11,401 bases of DNA from Euryarchaeota archaeon UBA596 (lineage in GTDB: Archaea; Thermoplasmatota; Poseidoniia; Poseidoniales; Poseidoniaceae), in contig DAGQ01000113.1 of assembly GCA_002498205.1 (NCBI GenBank), positions 1-11,401 on the forward strand, written 5' to 3'. Each line of letters opens with the position of its first letter. The first letter of the stretch is position 1. This document shows positions 1 through 6,637 of this stretch, one piece after another. Both the position numbers and the translations under genes were made by a program. A model generated the notes under the pieces. The model worked only from the letters and a program-made list of their open reading frames with translations, was not told the origin of the DNA and searched no databases.

Positions 1-1355
1 ACTGAAATTGAATTTAAACTTCCACCCGTATTTCCAGGGTCAAAACTATGGCTCCATCCTGATGGCTCGTTAGCAGAAATAGAAACAGAAAAAGAATCAG
101 GACCATTTCCAGTATTTCTGATGGTAATGGGAAAAGAATCAGAGTTCCCTGGTTCTATTTTGAAATCACCAACACCAGTGGATGTAATTTCTCCATCGTG
201 GAATTGTCCAACAGTAACTTCTAGGGTACTTGTACAAACAATTCTTCCTGAACTTCCTTGTTCATTTACTCTGACAGTAATTGAATGAACAGTTCCAGCA
301 CTTGCAGAATTATCAGGACTAACTAAAATTTCAAAAACGTAATTTCCATCTAAACTCAATTCTCCATTAGAAGGCTCAATATCTTGAACCCACGAATTCT
401 TACTTCCAGCAGTATTAATTACAATATTAAAATCAGTATTACCTTCATTTTTTACAGTAAAACTTGCTGTAGTCTCTCCAAAAGGCTCAGCATTTACACT
501 AACAGAAGAACTTGTAAACGAACAATCTTTAATTTCGGGAATTTCTAATTCTAATTCTAGTTCATCCGTCGTATTTTCTTCATCAGCCCCGGGTCCAGCA
601 TTTGTAACATATGCCTCAATTAAAAAACAAGCAGTTAGGGCTTGATCTTGATTCTCGAATCCAGCAACTGTAAATGTGACAATTTCTTCATCACCGCTAT
701 CAAGTTGAACTTGACTTGGCTCTATGTCTAGTTCGAAACCTGATGCTTGGTCACATCCAAAATCATCATCTCTATGTTTTGCATCAAGATTAATTGTTTC
801 ATTAAATTGACCTGTATTCTCTACAGTGACGGGCCATATCATTTCCTCATCATTTCCGTTCCATGTTTTTTCTTCAGGATGTTGAGTACTTAATTCGACA
901 CCCCATGTACTTCCTCCACTTCCTTCACCTGCTGTTGTTGTTACTGTAACATCAGCATTTCCTGGAGTGGGATCTGTAACTGCTCCAACTTCATTTGCTA
1001 CAGCATTAACTGTAGTATCGCAGGATTCTGCAGGTTGTGCTGTAAGATTTACGTATAACATTACGTCTACTGAATCACCAGGTGAAATTGCACCTTGTGG
1101 TTGTTCAACGGTTGAAGAATAACCAGTACATTCAGGTCCATTTGAAGCAGAAAGCGAAACAGTAATGTCATTTTCTCCATCATTATTTACCATGATTGTA
1201 TATTCTGCAGTAGTTCCTGGGTCAGCTTCTTGAGTCATTGGCATCGCATTAAGTGATACAGTTGCTGCAGCATAAACTGTTGGAATTGTAGATAGGAAAA
1301 GAAGCGCTGTTAAAATTAATGCACAACTTCGAGATGGCATTTTATCCCTGCTCAT
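1..1355 (-). CDS. Secreted multi-module beta-sandwich (CARDB/NEW3-like) surface protein, 3' end cut by window edge
   Basis: The frame is open for 451 codons from ATG 1355 and runs off the left edge. Residues 1-29 look like a Sec signal peptide (hydrophobic core ALILTALLFLSTI, then TVYA before the likely cleavage). The rest consists of Ig-like modules of roughly 110-130 residues (about 31-141, 150-272, 275-383 and 386 onward). These carry phrases such as 'VNNDGEND', 'VENTGQFNE', 'VKNEGNTDFN' and 'IRNTGNGPDSF', typical of CARDB or NEW3 (alpha-galactosidase-associated) folds. A Gly/Ser-rich linker lies at 143-150. The first three modules each hold one cysteine pair (76/112, 201/243, 278/374). 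Several N-glycosylation sequons occur. The start is uncertain: GAGGT touches ATG 1355, while ATG 1340 has AGGG six bases upstream and still leaves a good signal peptide. No catalytic motif is visible; a structural or adhesive surface role is inferred. The missing C-terminus probably carries the anchor. Confidence 0.85.
   Translation of the reverse strand, partial: MSRDKMPSRSCALILTALLFLSTIPTVYAAATVSLNAMPMTQEADPGTTAEYTIMVNNDGENDITVSLSASNGPECTGYSSTVEQPQGAISPGDSVDVMLYVNLTAQPAESCDTTVNAVANEVGAVTDPTPGNADVTVTTTAGEGSGGSTWGVELSTQHPEEKTWNGNDEEMIWPVTVENTGQFNETINLDAKHRDDDFGCDQASGFELDIEPSQVQLDSGDEEIVTFTVAGFENQDQALTACFLIEAYVTNAGPGADEENTTDELELELEIPEIKDCSFTSSSVSVNAEPFGETTASFTVKNEGNTDFNIVINTAGSKNSWVQDIEPSNGELSLDGNYVFEILVSPDNSASAGTVHSITVRVNEQGSSGRIVCTSTLEVTVGQFHDGEITSTGVGDFKIEPGNSDSFPITIRNTGNGPDSFSVSISANEPSGWSHSFDPGNTGGSLNSIS
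543..560 (-). repeat. Three 6-base units inside CDS (GAATTA type)
   Basis: Three tandem six-base units, the last with one mismatch, encode an alternating Glu/Leu run (about residues 265-271) at the end of the second beta-sandwich module of the left-edge gene. It is a coding microsatellite and probably just an edge beta strand; the unit length keeps frame. Confidence 0.4.
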
Positions 1356-1396
1356 ACCTCTGCGAGTCCGCACATATATCAAAAACCCATTCTATG

Positions 1397-1406
1397 TTTG
1401 TATAAG
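1397..1406 (-). promoter_or_regulatory. TATA-like box upstream of the left-edge secreted protein
   Basis: Read on the minus strand, CTTATACAAA lies about 42 bases before ATG 1355. An archaeal TATA box at this place would give a start of transcription near 1376 and a short leader. A second TATA-like string (GATATATG, 1380-1373) is closer and would fit a nearly leaderless message starting near 1350, upstream of ATG 1340. Sequence alone cannot decide between them. Confidence 0.3.
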
Positions 1407-1410
1407 TATC

Positions 1411-1425
1411 TGTTAAAATTTAACA
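1411..1425. repeat. 15-base palindrome in intergenic spacer
   Basis: TGTTAAA and TTTAACA are perfect 7-base inverted arms around one central base. It sits just upstream of the TATA-like box of the left-edge gene, where a factor-B element or an operator would lie. As RNA it could form only a weak 6-bp stem. The surroundings are very AT-rich, so chance is possible. Confidence 0.35.
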
Positions 1426-1445
1426 TTTTTAAAAAATTTCAAGTT
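1426..1445 (-). terminator. Oligo-T tract after the subtilase gene
   Basis: Right after the TAA of the subtilase, the minus strand reads a T-rich stretch with T6 at 1436-1431 and more T runs downstream. Archaeal RNA polymerase stops at such oligo-T tracts without needing a stem. Together with the TATA-like boxes that follow, this suggests the transcription unit ends here. Confidence 0.4.
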
Positions 1446-4400
1446 TTATTTCAATTTTAGGAATTTATCTTTATGTTTCATTGCATGCTCTCTGGCTTTA
1501 TCCTCTGGATAACCCGTTGAAATTAACTGTTTGACATACTGCTCTATTTTTTCTTTTGCTTGTGGTGGCAGATCATTTTCAAGTAGTTTTTTTGGTAATG
1601 TTGGAATTTTCTTTGGAAGACCCGCTATAGGTGGAGGCATATTTGATTGATTTGGAAGAGGAGGTATTGGAGGAAGGTTAAATTGCTTAGATCTCTTACC
1701 AAGAATGTCTTTTTTCGGGATTAAAACTACGGCACCTCCGATTAATGCAATTATTAAAAACAATAATCCAAAAATCATTAAACTATTATTTCCAGAATTT
1801 AAACTTGTATTATATTCTTCATTACCTTTAGAAATAAGTTCAAATGAATAAATTCCACCTACTATGTCATCACTATTTTGTAATTTTAGTTGAATTTCAT
1901 AAGTCCCAACATCCATTGGAGTTAGATCAAAAGACACTCTTTTACTTTCTCCAGCATCTAAAACAATCCAATTTGTGTCTTCAAATTGTGAAATCCATCC
2001 ATTGGGGGATATTATTTCTAATTTATCACTTATTTTCTCATTTCCAAGATTTGTCACTTCAAATTCAATTTTTGATATTTTATTATATTCAGCAAGGGGA
2101 ATTGAAACATCAACCCACTCAAGTTTAAATTCCTGAGGTATTGTTAAATTATATGTGCTATTGACAATATAATTATCTTCAAATTCTAAAATAAAATTAA
2201 GTTCTTCTATATTTCCTGCTTGCATATTTATTGGAATAGTCAACATACAAGTGGCTATTTTAATTTGAGATGGCTCAAAAGTATCTAGAGGATTACAGAC
2301 ACTATTCCATTGATTATTATTTTCAATTATTATATTTTCTGGAGTGAAACTTCTAGTTCCCTCATTAGAAATTGCCCATCTCATATTGAAAGCAACACCA
2401 ATTGGAGGCTGTTCTCCATTTTCTAAATCTATTTCTTGACCATCAATAAATTGTAAATCCAAAAATTCGATAGATGGTTCTGGTAAATAAATAACATCTA
2501 ATTCGTCAAATAATTCAAATATCGAACCTTCTAATGTCGTCATTATTAGTTTAAATGTTCCACTTTCAGCCTGCCCATTTCCTTGAATTGGAATAATAAC
2601 ATCTACATATGAATTTGGTTCAATTTCATAAAATTTTGTATAGGTTAGTACAATCCAACCGGAAGGCATAATTGCATCAACTGTTACAGAAGATAATGAA
2701 TTTCCGTTATTTATCAATTTAAAAGATAAATCTAACCTTTCATCAGGCATTACTTTTTCCAAGGTCATATTAGTCAGCGGATTTATCATTTCGTAAGTAC
2801 CCACGATTAAATCGACTTTTTTATTCCAGGTTTGTTCAGGATCATTTTGAGAGACTGCTTTAATGTTTAATTCAATTATTCTACCTGCCGAAATTAATGC
2901 TACTGGCGGATATATTACTATGCTCAATTCCTTTTCATCTGATTCTGCTAATAAACCGCTATCCATTATGTTAGAATCTATTTCTTCAAATTTTGCATCC
3001 CAATATTGAGGAGGTTCTAAGATGATATCATAACTTTGAACTGAATTACCACCATTAATAAATTTCAAATCAAATATTGTAGGATTAAGAGGTGAAACTA
3101 AAACTTGTGCACTTGTAGACATTAATGCTAACGGTAAATTCTGAACGTAAAGGCTTATTATCAAACTTTCTTCAATATTATGATCAGTATCAGTTCCAAT
3201 TAATTCAATATCATAATATCCTGGCTCTGGAGGAAATTCTGTACTTGGAATACTTAATGAAATTAAAATTTCTGCAGTCTCTTGGCCTTCCAAATTATGA
3301 TTTGTTTTTGAAAAACTTACAGCCCATTGCTTAGAAAGTAAAGTAGAACGTTGAATTGCATTATTCGCAGTAATTGTAGTATTTGTTTCAATAAAGGCAG
3401 TATTTGTTAAATTCACAGACCATACGGCGGAATCACTATTTGAATTAGTCCATTCAATTACGGGCATTACAGAATTTAAATTAATTCCAGGAGTAGTAAC
3501 TTGAATACTATCATAATAGATATTATTTATTTCGTCCATTTCATCTAGAACATCATTAGAATCAGCATGAACCGAAATTTCCTTAACACCTGAAGAATCA
3601 GGAGTCCAATCCCATGTTAATACTGTTTTTGCACCAGTTCCTAATGTTAATTCGTAAGAATTAATGCTTTGCCCATCGATTAATAATTCTACATCAAAAT
3701 TATTTGCTCCTGTATTTCCAATATTTTGAATTTCATAACTAATTTGAATTTCTTCACCTACGCTTGGAATCATTTTACTAGTTATTAGTGAACCAGGGAC
3801 AGGAATAACATCTGCTCGTAAATCATTTATTCCAACTCCACTCGCCGCTATTGCAAACATTTGAGAACGCGGGCCTCCGTGTTGAACATCAGAAACAGTT
3901 ATTTTCCAAAGCCCGGTTTGAGCATTATCGACTAAAATAACTTCGACATTATTTGTGTCATCAGGAGTACCACCAATTACAGAACGACCATTTTGGAATA
4001 CATTACCTAAGTAAATAGTACCATCGGGAGCTTCAACTTCTAAGTTTAAGTCATTAACTAATTGTTTTGTAGAAAATCTTGAACCCATATGATCAGACCA
4101 TGCTAAGGCAACTTTGAATGGAGATCCTGGAGAGGTTACGTTGATGTTATATTCTAAACTAGTTCCACTATTGGATAGTGATGATCTATCATCTACCCAA
4201 ATTCCTCTTCCTCCTGTGGGAGCAATTGAATTTTGTAGATTTATTCTACCCCAACCTTCATTATTATTTGGAATATCTCTCGTTCCAAGATCTTGAGCAC
4301 CCAAAATAAGCATTGCTTTCATTAATGCACCTTGTGGAGACGCTCTTCCTGCTACTTCAGTCAAATATTCTCTAACCAATGCTGCTGCTCCAGCGGCGTT

Positions 4401-5984
4401 TGGAGTAGCCATTGAAGTTCCAGTATATTCCATGTAATACTGATTATCCCATGTTGAACCTCCATCATCTGTAGCTTCTTGCGATTTACAAGAACGAACA
4501 TAACCTCCAGGTGCTAAAATATCAGGTTTAATTCTATCATCATCAGTAGGGCCTCTAGATGAACCACTCATGATTGTATTAGGGGCGGCGCCATATCGAC
4601 TTTGATGCATACCTACAGTAAGTGAATTTTTTGCAGTTGATGGGGATGAAACAGTTCCAGAATTTGGCCCATCATTTCCTGCAGCAAAAACAATCGAAAG
4701 ACCTTGATAACCATTGTAATAACGATCATATTGATTTGCCTTATCGTCTACATCTTCACTTTCACTTGTATATGCTCCTTGTGCAGCACTTCCAAAAGAC
4801 CCCCACGAATTTGAATGGATCCTCGCACCAGCAGAATATGCATTGCTAAATAGTGAGGTTAGAGAGGGAGAATAAAAATCACCATTATCATCATCTTCCA
4901 TTGCTTGAAAATATAATTCTGCTTGAGGAGCAACTCCTGCATATCCTCCTTGAGTGCCATCTCCTAAGACTGTACATGCGACATGTGTACCATGCCCACT
5001 CCATTTATCTCCTGTTTTTCCTCCATCATTTATGACATCTATTTTAGCATCAATTCGATTTCCAAAATCTCCATGATCATGATCAATACCTGTATCAGCC
5101 ACTGCAATTAATTGACCACTTCCATTTAGTCCATTTGTTGGGAAGTGAGTAGTAACACTTGACCATTTCATGTGTGTTCTTGAATTATCATTATAGATTG
5201 AGAATTCTGGAGAAATTCTAATCCAAGCAACACCTGGATCGGATAAAATATTTATCAAATTTGAATTAGATGTTTTACCATCAAAACGACCATTGTCCCA
5301 TTTTACTATCTCATTCATATTTAAATCTAATAATTTAGGTAAATCAGAAAATAATAAATCACCCTTAACTCCTTCAGTTTCTATGTTTTCATGGAAACCC
5401 TCACTGTCTGCTCTTCTCCAACCATCAATACGGAGTAAAATTTCTTCAATATCTTGATTTTGATTTAGTAACTCAACAATTACATCACCTAAGATTAAAG
5501 CAATTGGAATGGAGTGGATGGCTTTAACTTCTTCAATATTATTTATTTCTTCTAAAGTGGAAATTGGTCCTTGAACAATAAATCCACTCGGCCAAATATA
5601 TTCTCTAATTACCAGCCCTTCTATTTCATTCAAATTATTTCTCGCATCTGTAAGAGCTACATTACCGTCAACAATTATTAATTTAATATCGGGTCTTATT
5701 TCCTTTAAAACCTCAGGTATTTCGATTGTTTGAATGAATTCTTCAGAATTAAACAAACCTATTCTAGTCCATGCTTCCGAAGGCCTTTTCTTAATATTAA
5801 TATCATGATATTCAATAACTTCCAGGTTATGCAATTGATTTGGATCTATGTTGATTATTTCAAATCTTTTTTGTAAGGCATCTTGTGAGAAAAGTTCATT
5901 TTCAACAGGTTTTGCTAAAGGAGACCAACTTGTTAAAATTAGTAGTAATAATGCAATTATTACATGCCGAACTTCTCTGTTCAC
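1446..5984 (-). CDS. Membrane-anchored S8 subtilisin-like serine protease (KP-43-like) with beta-sandwich stalk
   Basis: 1512 residues; an exported endopeptidase. Signal peptide is about 1-24. Residues 25-280 form a long propeptide region with two stretches resembling I9-type prodomain ends (about 134-165 and 240-265). The S8 catalytic domain spans about 285-588: Asp297 (AVADTG), His331 (GHGTHVA), oxyanion Asn437 (AAGNDGP) and Ser524 (GTSMATP), all intact; it closes with GWGRINL. Residues 595-716 match the jelly-roll domain of KP-43-type subtilases (VNDLNLEV, TNNVE, GLWKITV). A CARDB-like domain follows (719-830), then further Ig-like stalk modules to about 1385. One membrane span (1401-1423) is followed by a basic, proline-rich cytosolic tail. 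Most S8 enzymes are 350-700 residues, so over half of this protein is stalk. The start is GTG 5984: it has GGAG upstream, gives the signal peptide, and the next in-frame Met is residue 223. Likely role, by inference: cell-surface protein degradation or processing of envelope proteins. Confidence 0.95.
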   Translation of the reverse strand: MNREVRHVIIALLLLILTSWSPLAKPVENELFSQDALQKRFEIINIDPNQLHNLEVIEYHDINIKKRPSEAWTRIGLFNSEEFIQTIEIPEVLKEIRPDIKLIIVDGNVALTDARNNLNEIEGLVIREYIWPSGFIVQGPISTLEEINNIEEVKAIHSIPIALILGDVIVELLNQNQDIEEILLRIDGWRRADSEGFHENIETEGVKGDLLFSDLPKLLDLNMNEIVKWDNGRFDGKTSNSNLINILSDPGVAWIRISPEFSIYNDNSRTHMKWSSVTTHFPTNGLNGSGQLIAVADTGIDHDHGDFGNRIDAKIDVINDGGKTGDKWSGHGTHVACTVLGDGTQGGYAGVAPQAELYFQAMEDDDNGDFYSPSLTSLFSNAYSAGARIHSNSWGSFGSAAQGAYTSESEDVDDKANQYDRYYNGYQGLSIVFAAGNDGPNSGTVSSPSTAKNSLTVGMHQSRYGAAPNTIMSGSSRGPTDDDRIKPDILAPGGYVRSCKSQEATDDGGSTWDNQYYMEYTGTSMATPNAAGAAALVREYLTEVAGRASPQGALMKAMLILGAQDLGTRDIPNNNEGWGRINLQNSIAPTGGRGIWVDDRSSLSNSGTSLEYNINVTSPGSPFKVALAWSDHMGSRFSTKQLVNDLNLEVEAPDGTIYLGNVFQNGRSVIGGTPDDTNNVEVILVDNAQTGLWKITVSDVQHGGPRSQMFAIAASGVGINDLRADVIPVPGSLITSKMIPSVGEEIQISYEIQNIGNTGANNFDVELLIDGQSINSYELTLGTGAKTVLTWDWTPDSSGVKEISVHADSNDVLDEMDEINNIYYDSIQVTTPGINLNSVMPVIEWTNSNSDSAVWSVNLTNTAFIETNTTITANNAIQRSTLLSKQWAVSFSKTNHNLEGQETAEILISLSIPSTEFPPEPGYYDIELIGTDTDHNIEESLIISLYVQNLPLALMSTSAQVLVSPLNPTIFDLKFINGGNSVQSYDIILEPPQYWDAKFEEIDSNIMDSGLLAESDEKELSIVIYPPVALISAGRIIELNIKAVSQNDPEQTWNKKVDLIVGTYEMINPLTNMTLEKVMPDERLDLSFKLINNGNSLSSVTVDAIMPSGWIVLTYTKFYEIEPNSYVDVIIPIQGNGQAESGTFKLIMTTLEGSIFELFDELDVIYLPEPSIEFLDLQFIDGQEIDLENGEQPPIGVAFNMRWAISNEGTRSFTPENIIIENNNQWNSVCNPLDTFEPSQIKIATCMLTIPINMQAGNIEELNFILEFEDNYIVNSTYNLTIPQEFKLEWVDVSIPLAEYNKISKIEFEVTNLGNEKISDKLEIISPNGWISQFEDTNWIVLDAGESKRVSFDLTPMDVGTYEIQLKLQNSDDIVGGIYSFELISKGNEEYNTSLNSGNNSLMIFGLLFLIIALIGGAVVLIPKKDILGKRSKQFNLPPIPPLPNQSNMPPPIAGLPKKIPTLPKKLLENDLPPQAKEKIEQYVKQLISTGYPEDKAREHAMKHKDKFLKLK

Positions 5985-5988
5985 ATTA

Positions 5989-5998
5989 CTCCGTCTCC
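5989..5998 (-). promoter_or_regulatory. Double Shine-Dalgarno supporting the GTG start of the subtilase
   Basis: Two GGAG motifs lie 4 and 10 bases before GTG 5984. They decide for this GTG start. The second motif is also 8 bases before an ATG at 5986 that is followed directly by TGA and overlaps the GTG by one base. Confidence 0.55.
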
Positions 5999-6016
5999 AC
6001 TTACCCTATTCAATGG

Positions 6017-6025
6017 TTTAGTATA
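6017..6025 (-). promoter_or_regulatory. TATA-like box before the subtilase gene
   Basis: TATACTAAA on the minus strand lies in the 52-base spacer between the small membrane protein and the subtilase, ending 32 bases before the GTG. This spacing would allow a start of transcription about 10-15 bases before the GTG, just including the ribosome binding site. No T tract separates it from the upstream gene, so read-through from the genes before it is equally likely. Confidence 0.3.
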
Positions 6026-6036
6026 GATGGGCTTCA

Positions 6037-6627
6037 TTAAATGATTAACCAATGTCTAGTTGCTTTATTTGTAAACCATTCATAAACCCAATCACCAACA
6101 GGGTGAGTCCAAGTTGTAGATCTTTGATTGTTATTACCATCCTTGTAATTAATTGATATTTTAATTTCATAGTTATCCCATACTGTAGCCCCAGGAACTG
6201 TTAATTCTAGATCATCACTTGCTACACTGATATGTGCTCCTATTGTTTCACGATAAAAAATTGTATTGTTTAATTCATTTCCAGCTAAATCTTCAAATGA
6301 AATTTCTACACTAACTTCACTAATTTCTCTACTTCCTACATTATGAACTTGTGTTAAAATCACATGTCCGCCACCAGATTGCATGTATATCACTTCAACA
6401 TTTACAGCATCTCTTGGAATAATCCAATAATAGGTTGCAAAAATACTTGAAAATAATAAAAGTACCATTAATGATGCTGCTAATAACCTAACGGGGGAAA
6501 GTGTTCCTCTAATGGATTGGAATAATTCAGCAGCCTGTTTACTACGTTCTAATTCATCTTCACTAGCATATACAGTGTCAGAAATCTGAATCAACTTTAT
6601 TTCTTCCTCGTCTTCATAATCATCCAT
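6037..6627 (-). CDS. Small type II membrane protein with acidic cytosolic N-terminus and exported beta-sandwich domain
   Basis: I do not recognise the family. With ATG 6627 it has 196 residues; the frame also allows TTG 6636, but ATG avoids a rare start and no good Shine-Dalgarno favours either. Residues 1-45 are hydrophilic and strongly acidic at the start (MDDYEDEEE). Arg residues just before the hydrophobic span at about 48-70 (LLAASLMVLLLFSSIFATYYWII) put the N-terminus in the cytosol. The exported part (about 74-162) alternates polar and hydrophobic residues and has 'VHNVGSREIS' and 'NNTIFY', resembling a single Ig/CARDB-like sandwich with one N-glycosylation sequon. The last 25 residues are rich in Trp. 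There are no cysteines and no catalytic motif. It begins about 10 bases after the stop of the 1552-residue gene, so the two are surely co-transcribed and may form a complex (inference). Confidence 0.85.
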   Translation of the reverse strand: MDDYEDEEEIKLIQISDTVYASEDELERSKQAAELFQSIRGTLSPVRLLAASLMVLLLFSSIFATYYWIIPRDAVNVEVIYMQSGGGHVILTQVHNVGSREISEVSVEISFEDLAGNELNNTIFYRETIGAHISVASDDLELTVPGATVWDNYEIKISINYKDGNNNQRSTTWTHPVGDWVYEWFTNKATRHWLII

Positions 6628-6637
6628 ATGTTTCAAC

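Noticed and set aside
1301..1355. Lipobox reading of Cys11 in the signal peptide of the left-edge protein
   Set aside because: The cysteine precedes the hydrophobic core instead of following it, so it cannot be a lipoprotein attachment site.
1844..5035. Several plus-strand open frames of 60-94 codons opposite the subtilase (1844-2128, 3125-3334, 4114-4296, 4622-4849, 4853-5035)
   Set aside because: They lie wholly inside the well-supported protease gene on the other strand, have low-complexity translations rich in Leu/His/Phe, and lack a ribosome binding site or a recognisable domain.
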